From Bombus terrestris (lineage: Eukaryota > Arthropoda > Insecta > Hymenoptera > Apidae), in the NCBI RefSeq assembly GCF_910591885.1, contig NW_025963548.1, positions 5,137,501-5,201,500 of the forward strand: a DNA stretch of 64,000 nucleotides, in the 5' to 3' direction. Below, piece after piece: positions 1 to 15,088 of the stretch. Made by a program: the position numbers and the translations under genes. Position 1 is the first letter of the stretch. The number at the start of each line of letters is the position of its first letter. A model generated the notes under the pieces. That model saw only the letters and a program-made list of their open reading frames with translations, did no database searches and was not told where the DNA came from.

Positions 1-3000
1 ACATTGCATCACTATAGGACGTATAACGTTATATACTATAACGTTATGAAGGAAGAACGTTATATTGCATCACTATATGACCTATAACGTTATATTGCAT
101 CACTATAGGACGTAAAACGTTATATACTATAACGTTATGAAGGAAGAACGTTATATTGCATCTCTATATGACGTATACCGTTATGAATTATGACGTTATA
201 ACACATAACGTTATATTGCGTCACTATAGGACGTATAACGTTATATTATATCATTATATGACGTATAACGTTATGTACTATTCCGTTATGAAGGAATAAC
301 GTTATATTGCATCACTATATGACGTATAACGTTATATTGCATCACTATATGACGTAAATCGTTATATACTACTGCGCTATGAAGGAATAACTTTATATTG
401 CATCACTATATGACGTATAACGTTATATTACATTACTATAGGACGTATAATGTTATAAACTATTGTGTTATAATGTCTAACGGTATATTGCACCACTATA
501 TGATGTATAACGGTATATTGCATCACTATATGACGTATAATGTTTTGTACTATTACGTAATAACGTATAACGTTATATTGCATGACTATAGGACGTATAA
601 CGTTATATACTATAACGATATGAAGGAAGAACGTTATATTGCATCTCTATATGACGTATACCGTTATGAACTATGACGTTATTACACATAACGTTGTATT
701 GCGTTACTATAGGATGTATAACATTATGAACTATTACATTATAACGCATAACGTTATATTGCATCACTATATGACGTATAACGTTTTGTACTATTACGTA
801 ATAACGTATAACGTTATATTGCATCACTATAGGACGTATAATGTTATATTGTATCACCATATGAAGTATACCGTTATGAACTATTACATTATAACTTATA
901 ACGTTATATTGCATCACCATGTGACGCATAGCGTTATGAACTACTACGTTATAACGTGTAACGTTATAGTGCACCACTATATGACGTATATTGTTTTGTA
1001 CTATTACTTAATGACTTCTACCGTTACATTGCATCTCTATATGACGTATAACATTATATTGCATCACCATATGACGTATAACGTTATGAACTATGGCGTT
1101 ATAACACATAACGTTATATTGCATCACTATAGGACGTATAACGTTATATTATATCATTATGTGACGTATAACGTTATATACTATTGCGCTATGAAGTTAT
1201 AACTTTATATTGCATCACTATATGACGTATAACGTTTTGTACTATTACGTAATAACGTATAACGTTATATTGCATGACTATAGGACGTATAACGTTATAT
1301 ACTATAACGATATGAAGGAAGAACGTTATATTGCATCTCTATATGACGTATACCGTTATGAACTATGACGTTATTACACATAACGTTGTATTGCGTTACT
1401 ATAGGACGTATAACATTATGAACTATTACATTATAACGCATAACGTTATATTGCATCACTATATGACGTATAACGTTTTGTACTATTACGTAATAACGTA
1501 TAACGTTATATTGCATCACTATAGGACGTATAATGTTATATTGTATCACCATATGAAGTATACCGTTATGAACTATTACATTATAACTTATAACGTTATA
1601 TTGCATCACCATGTGACGCATAGCGTTATGAACTACTACGTTATAACGTGTAACGTTATAGTGCACCACTATATGACGTATATTGTTTTGTACTATTACT
1701 TAATGACTTCTACCGTTACATTGCATCTCTATATGACGTATAACATTATATTGCATCACCATATGACGTATAACGTTATGAACTATGGCGTTATAACACA
1801 TAACGTTATATTGCATCACTATAGGACGTATAACGTTATATTATATCATTATGTGACGTATAACGTTATATACTATTGCGCTATGAAGTTATAACTTTAT
1901 ATTGCATCACTATATGACGTATAACGTTTTGTACTATTACGTAATAACGTATAACGTTATATTGCATGACTATAGGACGTATAACGTTATATACTATAAC
2001 GATATGAAGGAAGAACGTTATATTGCATCTCTATATGACGTATACCGTTATGAACTATGACGTTATTACACATAACGTTGTATTGCGTTACTATAGGACG
2101 TATAACATTATGAACTATTACATTATAACGCATAACGTTATATTGCATCACTATATGACGTATAACGTTTTGTACTATTACGTAATAACGTATAACGTTA
2201 TATTGCATCACTATAGGACGTATAATGTTATATTGTATCACCATATGAAGTATACCGTTATGAACTATTACATTATAACTTATAACGTTATATTGCATCA
2301 CCATGTGACGCATAACGTTATGAACTACTACGTTATAACGTGTAACGTTATAGTGCACCACTATATGACGTATATTGTTTTGTACTATTACTTAATGACT
2401 TCTACCGTTACATTGCATCTCTATATGACGTATAACATTATATTGCATCACTATATGACGTATAACGTTATGAACTATGGCGTTATAACACATAACGTTA
2501 TATTGCATCACTATAGGACGTATAACGTTATATTATATCATTATATGACGTATAGCGATATATACTATTGCGCTATGAAGTTATATCTTTATATTGCATC
2601 ACTATATGTCCTATAGCGTTTTGTACTATTACGTAGAAATGTATAACGTTATATTGCATCACTATAGGACGTATAACGTTATAAACTATTGTGTTATAGT
2701 GTATAACGGTATATTGCACCACTATATGATGTGTAACGTTATATTGCATCACTATATGACGTATAACGTTATTTACTATTCCGTTATAAAAGAATAACGT
2801 TATATTGCATCACTATATGACGTATAACGTTATATCGCATCACTATAGGACGTAAAACGTTATATACTATAACGTTATGAAGGAATAACGTTATATTGCA
2901 TCACTATATGGCGTATAACGTTATATTGCATCACTATATGACGTATAACGCTATGAGCTATGACGTTATAGCACATAACGTCATATTGCATCACTATAGG

Positions 3001-4253
3001 ACGTATAATGTAATAAAATATTGTGTTATAATGTATAACGTTATATTGCACCACTACATGATTTATAATGTAATGTTGCATCACTGTATGACGTGTAACG
3101 TTATGTACTATTCCGTTATGAATGAATAACATTATATTGCATCACTATATGACGTATAACGTTATATTGCATCACTATATGACGCATAACATTATATACT
3201 ATTGCGCTATGAAGGAATAACTTTATATTGCATCACTACATGACGTATAACGTTATATTACATTACAATAGGTCGTATAATGTTACAAACTATTGTGTTA
3301 TAACGTCTAACGGTATATTGCACCACTATATGATGTATAACGGTATATTGCATCACTATATGACGTATAACGTTTTGTACTATTACGTAATGACGTATAA
3401 CGTTATATTGCACGACTATAGGTCGTATAACGTTATATACTATAACGTTGTGAAGGAAGAACGTTATATTGCATCGCTATATGTCGTATACCTTTATGAA
3501 ATATGACGTTATTACACATAACGTTACATTGCGTTACTATAGGACGTATAACGTTATATTGCATCACTATATGAAGTATACCGTTATGATCTATCATGTT
3601 ATAACGTATAACGTTATATTGCATCACTATAGGACGTATAGCGTCATATACTATTGCGTTATAATATATAATGGTATAATGCATTACTATATGACGTATA
3701 ACATTATGAACTATTACGTTATAACGTATAACATTATATTGCATCACTATTGTACGTATAACGTAATATACTATTACGTTATGACGTATAACGGTATATT
3801 GCATCACTATATGACGTATAACGTTTTGTACTATTGCGTAATAACGTATAACGTTATATTGCATCACTATAGGACGTATAACGTTATATTACATTACTAT
3901 AGGACGTATAATGTTATAAACTATTGTGTTATAATGTCTAACCTCATACTGCACCACTATATGATGTATAACGGTATATTGCATCACTATATGACGTATG
4001 AGGTTATGTACTATTACGTAATAACGTATAACGTTATATTGCATCACTATAGGACGTATAACGTTATAAACAATTGTGTTATAATGTATAACGGTATATT
4101 GCACCACTATATGATGTATAACATTATATTGCATCACTGTATGACGTATAACGTTATGTACTATTCCGTTATGAATGATTAACGTTATATTGCATCACTA
4201 TATGACGTATAACGTTATATTGCATCACTATGTGACGTATAACGTTATATACT
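1..4253 (+). repeat. Block duplicated at 6,116-9,676
   Basis: Positions 1-1294 match 6116-7409 at an offset of 6,115, and 1987-4253 match 7410-9676 at an offset of 5,423. The offset difference, 692 bp, is exactly one extra higher-order unit (1295-1986) in this copy. I see about two differences in the first 1.3 kb (for example GTAAATCG at 353 against GTATATCG at 6468) and none in the stretches of the second segment that I compared. Homology stops near 4253/9676, where TACTACTGCGC faces TACTATTGCGC and the following monomers differ. Confidence 0.9.
507..2582 (+). repeat. 692-bp higher-order repeat, three tandem copies
   Basis: Copies lie at about 507-1198, 1199-1890 and 1891-2582. The same variant landmarks recur exactly 692 bp apart: the GTTTTGTACTATTACG monomer (542, 1234), the ATAACGATATGAAGGAAG monomer, and a TTACTTAATGACTTCTACCG segment. 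692 equals 21 monomers of 30 bp plus two of 31 bp, so the unit is a 23-mer. The first two copies differ by only a few bases. The third drifts near its end, where ATTATATGACGTATAGCG replaces ATTATGTGACGTATAACG. Edges are estimated from where flanking monomers stop matching. Confidence 0.93.
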
Positions 4254-7200
4254 ACTGCGCTATGAAGGAATAACTTTATATTGCATCACTATATGACGTA
4301 TAACGTTATATAACATTACTATAGGACGTATAATGTTATAAACTATTGTGTTATAATGTCTAACGGTATATTGCACCACTATATGATATATAACGGTATA
4401 TTGCATCACTATATGACGTGTAACGTTTTGTACTATTACGTAATAACGTATAACGTTATATTGCATGACAATAGGACGTATAACTTTATATACTATAACG
4501 ATATGAAGGAAGAACGTTATATTGCATCTCTATATGACGTATAACGTTATGAACTATGACGTTATTACACATAACGTTGTATTGCGTTACTATAGCACGT
4601 ATAACATTATGAACTATTACATTATAACGCATAACGTTATATTGCATCACTATATGACGTATAACGCTTTGTACTATTACGTAATAACGTATAACGTTAT
4701 ATTGCATCACTATAGGACGTATAATGTTATATTGCATCACCATATGAAGTATACCGTTATGAACTATTACATTAATACGTATAACGTTATATTGCATCAC
4801 CATGTGACGCATAACGTTATGAACTACTACGTCATAACGTGTAACGTTATAGTGCACCACTATATGACGTATATTGTTTTGTACTATTACTTAATGACTT
4901 CTACCGTTACATTGCATCTCTATATGACGTATAACATTATATTGCATCACCATATGACGTATAACGTTATGAACTATGGCGTTATAACACATAACGTTAT
5001 ATTGCTTCACTATAGGACGTATAACGTTATTATATATCATTATGTGACGTATAACGTTATATACTATTGCGCTATGAAGTTATAACTTTATATTGCATCA
5101 CTATATGTCCTATAACGTTTTGTACTATTACGTAAAAACGTATAACGTTATATTGCATCACTATAGGATGTATAACGTTATAAACTATTGTGTTATAGCG
5201 TATAACGGTATAATGCACCACTATATGATGTGTAACGTTATATTGCATCACTGTATGACGTATAACGTTATGTACTATTCCGTTATGAATGATTAACGTT
5301 ATATTGCATCACTATATGACGTATAACGTTATATTGCATCACTATGTGACGTATAACGTTATATACTACTGCGCTATGAAGGAATAACTTTATATTGCAT
5401 CACAATATGACGTATAACGTTATATTACATTACTATAGGACGTATAATGATATAAACTATTGTGTTATAATGTCTAACGATATATTGCACCACTATATGA
5501 TGTATAACGGTATATTGCATCACTATATGACGTATGAGATTATGTACTATTACGTAATAACGTATAACGTTATATTGCATCACTATAGGACGTATAACGT
5601 TATGTACTATTCCGTTATGAATGATTAACGTTATATTGCATCACTATATGACGTATAACGTTATATTGCATCACTATGTGACGTATAACGTTATATACTA
5701 CTGCGCTATGAAGGAATAACTTTATATTGCATCACAATATGACGTATAACGTTATATTACATTACTATAGGACGTATAATGATATAAACTATTGTGTTAT
5801 AATGTATAACGGTATATTGCACCACTATATGATGTATAACATTATATTGCAACACTGTATAACGTATAACGTTATTTACTATTCCGTTATGAATGATTAA
5901 CGTTATATTGCATCACTATATGACGTATAACGTTATATTGCATCACTATGTGACGTATAACGTTATATACTACTGCGCTATGAAGGAAAAACTTTATATT
6001 GCATCACTATATGGCGTATAATGTTATATTACATTACTATAGGACGTATAATGTTATAAACTGTTGTGTTATATTGTCTAACGGTATATTGCACCACTAT
6101 ATGATGTATAACGGTACATTGCATCACTATAGGACGTATAACGTTATATACTATAACGTTATGAAGGAAGAACGTTATATTGCATCACTATATGACCTAT
6201 AACGTTATATTGCATCACTATAGGACGTAAAACGTTATATACTATAACGTTATGAAGGAAGAACGTTATATTGCATCTCTATATGACGTATACCGTTATG
6301 AATTATGACGTTATAACACATAACGTTATATTGCGTCACTATAGGACGTATAACGTTATATTATATCATTATATGACGTATAACGTTATGTACTATTCCG
6401 TTATGAAGGAATAACGTTATATTGCATCACTATATGACGTATAACGTTATATTGCATCACTATATGACGTATATCGTTATATACTACTGCGCTATGAAGG
6501 AATAACTTTATATTGCATCACTATATGACGTATAACGTTATATTACATTACTATAGGACGTATAATGTTATAAACTATTGTGTTATAGTGTCTAACGGTA
6601 TATTGCACCACTATATGATGTATAACGGTATATTGCATCACTATATGACGTATAATGTTTTGTACTATTACGTAATAACGTATAACGTTATATTGCATGA
6701 CTATAGGACGTATAACGTTATATACTATAACGATATGAAGGAAGAACGTTATATTGCATCTCTATATGACGTATACCGTTATGAACTATGACGTTATTAC
6801 ACATAACGTTGTATTGCGTTACTATAGGATGTATAACATTATGAACTATTACATTATAACGCATAACGTTATATTGCATCACTATATGACGTATAACGTT
6901 TTGTACTATTACGTAATAACGTATAACGTTATATTGCATCACTATAGGACGTATAATGTTATATTGTATCACCATATGAAGTATACCGTTATGAACTATT
7001 ACATTATAACTTATAACGTTATATTGCATCACCATGTGACGCATAGCGTTATGAACTACTACGTTATAACGTGTAACGTTATAGTGCACCACTATATGAC
7101 GTATATTGTTTTGTACTATTACTTAATGACTTCTACCGTTACATTGCATCTCTATATGACGTATAACATTATATTGCATCACCATATGACGTATAACGTT

Positions 7201-7860
7201 ATGAACTATGGCGTTATAACACATAACGTTATATTGCATCACTATAGGACGTATAACGTTATATTATATCATTATGTGACGTATAACGTTATATACTATT
7301 GCGCTATGAAGTTATAACTTTATATTGCATCACTATATGACGTATAACGTTTTGTACTATTACGTAATAACGTATAACGTTATATTGCATGACTATAGGA
7401 CGTATAACGTTATATACTATAACGATATGAAGGAAGAACGTTATATTGCATCTCTATATGACGTATACCGTTATGAACTATGACGTTATTACACATAACG
7501 TTGTATTGCGTTACTATAGGACGTATAACATTATGAACTATTACATTATAACGCATAACGTTATATTGCATCACTATATGACGTATAACGTTTTGTACTA
7601 TTACGTAATAACGTATAACGTTATATTGCATCACTATAGGACGTATAATGTTATATTGTATCACCATATGAAGTATACCGTTATGAACTATTACATTATA
7701 ACTTATAACGTTATATTGCATCACCATGTGACGCATAACGTTATGAACTACTACGTTATAACGTGTAACGTTATAGTGCACCACTATATGACGTATATTG
7801 TTTTGTACTATTACTTAATGACTTCTACCGTTACATTGCATCTCTATATGACGTATAACA
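4040..7860 (+). repeat. Block duplicated at ~13,145-17,470
   Basis: Matches lie at an offset of 9,107 up to 5,481 and at 9,607 from 5,482 on. The change of 500 is exactly the N gap in the second copy. Landmarks include the AACAATTGTG monomer, the TGACAATAGGACG monomer, the 692-type unit starting near 4,500 and the TTGCAACACTGTATAACG monomer. The block overlaps the previous duplication, so copies were made in successive, differently bounded events. Confidence 0.87.
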
Positions 7861-8005
7861 TTATATTGCATCACTATATGACGTATAACGTTATGAACTA
7901 TGGCGTTATAACACATAACGTTATATTGCATCACTATAGGACGTATAACGTTATATTATATCATTATATGACGTATAGCGATATATACTATTGCGCTATG
8001 AAGTT
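6622..8005 (+). repeat. 692-bp higher-order repeat, two copies
   Basis: Copies at about 6622-7313 and 7314-8005 share the landmarks of the 507-2582 cluster. This cluster is the partner of that one in the 6.1-kb-offset duplication but has two units instead of three. The copy-number difference between near-identical blocks is what unequal crossing-over would leave. Confidence 0.9.
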
Positions 8006-8559
8006 ATATCTTTATATTGCATCACTATATGTCCTATAGCGTTTTGTACTATTACGTAGAAATGTATAACGTTATATTGCATCACTATAGGACGTATAAC
8101 GTTATAAACTATTGTGTTATAGTGTATAACGGTATATTGCACCACTATATGATGTGTAACGTTATATTGCATCACTATATGACGTATAACGTTATTTACT
8201 ATTCCGTTATAAAAGAATAACGTTATATTGCATCACTATATGACGTATAACGTTATATCGCATCACTATAGGACGTAAAACGTTATATACTATAACGTTA
8301 TGAAGGAATAACGTTATATTGCATCACTATATGGCGTATAACGTTATATTGCATCACTATATGACGTATAACGCTATGAGCTATGACGTTATAGCACATA
8401 ACGTCATATTGCATCACTATAGGACGTATAATGTAATAAAATATTGTGTTATAATGTATAACGTTATATTGCACCACTACATGATTTATAATGTAATGTT
8501 GCATCACTGTATGACGTGTAACGTTATGTACTATTCCGTTATGAATGAATAACATTATA

Positions 8560-11500
8560 TTGCATCACTATATGACGTATAACGTTATATTGCATCACTA
8601 TATGACGCATAACATTATATACTATTGCGCTATGAAGGAATAACTTTATATTGCATCACTACATGACGTATAACGTTATATTACATTACAATAGGTCGTA
8701 TAATGTTACAAACTATTGTGTTATAACGTCTAACGGTATATTGCACCACTATATGATGTATAACGGTATATTGCATCACTATATGACGTATAACGTTTTG
8801 TACTATTACGTAATGACGTATAACGTTATATTGCACGACTATAGGTCGTATAACGTTATATACTATAACGTTGTGAAGGAAGAACGTTATATTGCATCGC
8901 TATATGTCGTATACCTTTATGAAATATGACGTTATTACACATAACGTTACATTGCGTTACTATAGGACGTATAACGTTATATTGCATCACTATATGAAGT
9001 ATACCGTTATGATCTATCATGTTATAACGTATAACGTTATATTGCATCACTATAGGACGTATAGCGTCATATACTATTGCGTTATAATATATAATGGTAT
9101 AATGCATTACTATATGACGTATAACATTATGAACTATTACGTTATAACGTATAACATTATATTGCATCACTATTGTACGTATAACGTAATATACTATTAC
9201 GTTATGACGTATAACGGTATATTGCATCACTATATGACGTATAACGTTTTGTACTATTGCGTAATAACGTATAACGTTATATTGCATCACTATAGGACGT
9301 ATAACGTTATATTACATTACTATAGGACGTATAATGTTATAAACTATTGTGTTATAATGTCTAACCTCATACTGCACCACTATATGATGTATAACGGTAT
9401 ATTGCATCACTATATGACGTATGAGGTTATGTACTATTACGTAATAACGTATAACGTTATATTGCATCACTATAGGACGTATAACGTTATAAACAATTGT
9501 GTTATAATGTATAACGGTATATTGCACCACTATATGATGTATAACATTATATTGCATCACTGTATGACGTATAACGTTATGTACTATTCCGTTATGAATG
9601 ATTAACGTTATATTGCATCACTATATGACGTATAACGTTATATTGCATCACTATGTGACGTATAACGTTATATACTATTGCGCTATGAAGTTATATCTTT
9701 ATATTGCATCACTATATGTCCTATAGCGTTTTGTACTATTACGTAGAAACGTATAACGTTATATTGCATCACTATAGGACGTATATCGTTATAAACTATT
9801 GTGTTATAGTGTATAACGGTATATTGCACCACTATATGATGTGTAACGTTATATTGCATCACTATATGACGTATAACGTTATTTAGTATTCCGTTATAAA
9901 AGAATAACGTTATATTGCATCACTATATGACGTATAACGTTATATTGCATCACTATAGGACGTAAAACGTTATATACTATAACGTTATGAAGGAAGAACG
10001 TTATATTGCATCTCTATATGACGTATACCGTTATGAATTATGACGTTATAACACATAACATTATATTGCATCACTATAGGACGTATAACGTTATATTATA
10101 TCATTATATGACGTATAACGTTATGTACTATTCCGTTATGAAGGAATAACGTTATATTGCATCACTATATGACGTATAACGTTATGTACTATTCCGTTAT
10201 GAATGATTAACGTTATATTGCATCACTATATGACGTATAACGTTATATTGCATCACTATATGACGCATAACATTATATACTATTGCGCTATGAAGGAATA
10301 ACTTTATATTGCATCACTACATGACGTATAACGTTATATTACATTACAATAGGTCGTATAATGTTACAAACTATTGTGTTATAACGTCTAACGGTATATT
10401 GCACCACTATATGATGTATAACGGTATATTGCATCACTATATGACGTATAACGTTTTGTACTATTACGTAATGACGTATAACGTTATATTGCACGACTAT
10501 AGGTCGTATAACGTTATATACTATAACGTTGTGAAGGAAGAACGTTATATTGCATCGCTATATGTCGTATACCTTTATGAAATATGACGTTATTACACAT
10601 AACGTTACATTGCGTTACTATAGGACGTATAACGTTATATTGCATCACTATATGAAGTATACCGTTATGATCTATCATGTTATAACGTATAACGTTATAT
10701 TGCATCACTATAGGACGTATAGCGTCATATACTATTGCGTTATAATATATAATGGTATAATGCATTACTATATGACGTATAACATTATGAACTATTACGT
10801 TATAACGTATAACATTATATTGCATCACTATTGTACGTATAACGTAATATACTATTACGTTATGACGTATAACGGTATATTGCATCACTATATGACGTAT
10901 AACGTTTTGTACTATTGCGTAATAACGTATAACGTTATATTGCATCACTATAGGACGTATAACGTTATATTACATTACTATAGGACGTATAATGTTATAA
11001 ACTATTGTGTTATAATGTCTAACCTCATACTGCACCACTATATGATGTATAACGGTATATTGCATCACTATATGACGTATGAGGTTATGTACTATTACGT
11101 AATAACGTATAACGTTATATTGCATCACTATAGGACGTATAACGTTATAAACAATTGTGTTATAATGTATAACGGTATATTGCACCACTATATGATGTAT
11201 AACATTATATTGCATCACTGTATGACGTATAACGTTATGTACTATTCCGTTATGAATGATTAACGTTATATTGCATCACTATATGACGTATAACGTTATA
11301 TTGCATCACTATGTGACGTATAACGTTATATACTATTGCGCTATGAAGTTATATCTTTATATTGCATCACTATATGTCCTATAGCGTTTTGTACTATTAC
11401 GTAGAAACGTATAACGTTATATTGCATCACTATAGGACGTATATCGTTATAAACTATTGTGTTATAGTGTATAACGGTATATTGCACCACTATATGATGT

Positions 11501-11880
11501 GTAACGTTATATTGCATCACTATATGACGTATAACGTTATTTAGTATTCCGTTATAAAAGAATAACGTTATATTGCATCACTATATGACGTATAACGTTA
11601 TATTGCATCACTATAGGACGTAAAACGTTATATACTATAACGTTATGAAGGAAGAACGTTATATTGCATCTCTATATGACGTATACCGTTATGAATTATG
11701 ACGTTATAACACATAACATTATATTGCATCACTATAGGACGTATAACGTTATATTATATCATTATATGACGTATAACGTTATGTACTATTCCGTTATGAA
11801 GGAATAACGTTATATTGCATCACTATATGACGTATAACGTTATGTACTATTCCGTTATGAATGATTAACGTTATATTGCA
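8560..11880 (+). repeat. 1,658-bp tandem duplication
   Basis: Two adjacent copies, about 8,560-10,217 and 10,218-11,880, match at an offset of 1,658 bp. Landmarks include the TACAATAGGTCG monomer, the GATCTATCATG monomer, CTAACCTCATACTGCACC, and the GTAGAAACG monomer. 1,658 equals 55 monomers if eight are 31 bp long. The copies look almost identical. Edges are approximate. Confidence 0.88.
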
Positions 11881-12012
11881 TCACTATATGACGTATAACG
11901 TTATATTGCATCACTATGTGACGTATAACGTTATATACTACTGCGCTATGAAGGAATAACTTTATATTGCATCACTATGTGACGTAAAACGTTATGTACT
12001 ATTCCGTTATGA

Positions 12013-13290
12013 ATGATTAACGTTATATTGCATCACTATATGACGTATAACATTATGAACTATTACGTTATAACGTATAACATTATATTGCATCACTATT
12101 GTACGTATAACGTTATATACTATTACGTTATGACGTATAACGGTATATTGCATCACTATATGACGTATAACGTTTTATACTATTGCGTAATAACGTATAA
12201 CGTTATATTGCATCACTATAGGACGTAAAACGTTATATACCATAACGTTATGAAGGAAGAACGTTATATTGCATCTCTATATGACGTATACCGTTATGAA
12301 TTATGACGTTATAACACATAACATTATATTGCATCACTATAGGACGTATAACGTTATATTATATCATTATATGACGTATAACGTTATGTACTATTCCGTT
12401 ATGAAGGAATAACGTTATATTGCATCACTATATGACGTATAACGTTATGTACTATTCCGTTATGAATGATTAACGTTATATTGCATCACTATATGACGTA
12501 TAACGTTATATTGCATCACTATGTGACGTAAAACGTTATGTACTATTCCGTTATGAATGATTAACGTTATATTGCATCACTATATGACGTATAACGTTAT
12601 ATTGCATCACTATGTGACGTATAACGTTATATACTACTGCGCTATGAAGGAATAACTTTATATTGCATCACTATATGACGTATAACGTTATTTAGTATTC
12701 CGTTATAAAAGAATAACGTTATATTGCATCACTATATGACGTATAACGTTATATTGCATCACTATAGGACGTAAAACGTTATATACTATAACGTTATGAA
12801 GGAAGAACGTTATATTGCATCTCTATATGACGTATACCGTTATGAATTATGACGTTATAACACATAACATTATATTGCATCACTATAGGACGTATAACGT
12901 TATATTATATCATTATATGACGTATAACGTTATGTACTATTCCGTTATGAAGGAATAACGTTATATTGCATCACTATATGACGTATAACATTATGAACTA
13001 TTACGTTATAACGTATAACATTATATTGCATCACTATTGTACGTATAACGTTATATACTATTACGTTATGACGTATAACGGTATATTGCATCACTATATG
13101 ACGTATAACGTTTTATACTATTGCGTAATAACGTATAACGTTATATTGCATCACTATAGGACGTATAACGTTATAAACAATTGTGTTATAATGTACAACG
13201 GTATATTGCACCACTATATGATGTATAACATTATATTGCATCACTGTATGACGTATAACGTTATGTACTATTCCGTTATGAATGATTAAC
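12013..13290 (+). repeat. Rearranged mosaic with a 938-bp offset repeat
   Basis: The run starting TATAACATTATGAACTATTACG at 12,045 recurs near 12,983, an offset of 938 bp, with the same CACTATTGTACG and GTTTTATACTATTGCG monomers after it. Between them are shuffled copies of the 31-bp ATTCCGTTATGAATGATTAAC monomer. The stretch reads as several short recombination products joined together rather than one clean unit. Confidence 0.7.
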
Positions 13291-14588
13291 GTTATATTGC
13301 ATCACTATATGACGTATAACGTTATATTGCATCACTATGTGACGTATAACGTTATATACTACTGCGCTATGAAGGAATAACTTTATATTGCATCACTATA
13401 TGACGTATAACGTTATATAACATTACTATAGGACGTATAATGTTATAAACTATTGTGTTATAATGTCTAACGGTATATTGCACCACTATATGATATATAA
13501 CGGTATATTGCATCACTATATGACGTGTAACGTTTTGTACTATTACGTAATAACGTATAACGTTATATTGCATGACAATAGGACGTATAACTTTATATAC
13601 TATAACGATATGAAGGAAGAACGTTATATTGCATCTCTATATGACGTATAACGTTATGAACTATGACGTTATTACACATAACGTTGTATTGCGTTACTAT
13701 AGCACGTATAACATTATGAACTATTACATTATAACGCATAACGTTATATTGCATCACTATATGACGTATAACGCTTTGTACTATTACGTAATAACGTATA
13801 ACGTTATATTGCATCACTATAGGACGTATAATGTTATATTGCATCACCATATGAAGTATACCGTTATGAACTATTACATTAATACGTATAACGTTATATT
13901 GCATCACCATGTGACGCATAACGTTATGAACTACTACGTCATAACGTGTAACGTTATAGTGCACCACTATATGACGTATATTGTTTTGTACTATTACTTA
14001 ATGACTTCTACCGTTACATTGCATCTCTATATGACGTATAACATTATATTGCATCACCATATGACGTATAACGTTATGAACTATGGCGTTATAACACATA
14101 ACGTTATATTGCTTCACTATAGGACGTATAACGTTATTATATATCATTATGTGACGTATAACGTTATATACTATTGCGCTATGAAGTTATAACTTTATAT
14201 TGCATCACTATATGTCCTATAACGTTTTGTACTATTACGTAAAAACGTATAACGTTATATTGCATCACTATAGGATGTATAACGTTATAAACTATTGTGT
14301 TATAGCGTATAACGGTATAATGCACCACTATATGATGTGTAACGTTATATTGCATCACTGTATGACGTATAACGTTATGTACTATTCCGTTATGAATGAT
14401 TAACGTTATATTGCATCACTATATGACGTATAACGTTATATTGCATCACTATGTGACGTATAACGTTATATACTACTGCGCTATGAAGGAATAACTTTAT
14501 ATTGCATCACAATATGACGTATAACGTTATATTACATTACTATAGGACGTATAATGATATAAACTATTGTGTTATAATGTCTAACGAT

Positions 14589-15088
14589 NNNNNNNNNNNN
14601 NNNNNNNNNNNNNNNNNNNNNNNNNNNNNNNNNNNNNNNNNNNNNNNNNNNNNNNNNNNNNNNNNNNNNNNNNNNNNNNNNNNNNNNNNNNNNNNNNNNN
14701 NNNNNNNNNNNNNNNNNNNNNNNNNNNNNNNNNNNNNNNNNNNNNNNNNNNNNNNNNNNNNNNNNNNNNNNNNNNNNNNNNNNNNNNNNNNNNNNNNNNN
14801 NNNNNNNNNNNNNNNNNNNNNNNNNNNNNNNNNNNNNNNNNNNNNNNNNNNNNNNNNNNNNNNNNNNNNNNNNNNNNNNNNNNNNNNNNNNNNNNNNNNN
14901 NNNNNNNNNNNNNNNNNNNNNNNNNNNNNNNNNNNNNNNNNNNNNNNNNNNNNNNNNNNNNNNNNNNNNNNNNNNNNNNNNNNNNNNNNNNNNNNNNNNN
15001 NNNNNNNNNNNNNNNNNNNNNNNNNNNNNNNNNNNNNNNNNNNNNNNNNNNNNNNNNNNNNNNNNNNNNNNNNNNNNNNNNNNNNNNN
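14589..15088. other. Assembly gap of exactly 500 N
   Basis: Five hundred Ns interrupt a monomer. The left flank ends CTAACGAT and the right flank begins ATATTGCACC. The paralogous block at 5,474-5,490 reads straight through the same bases with nothing between. The round number suggests a placeholder of unknown true size. Confidence 0.99.
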
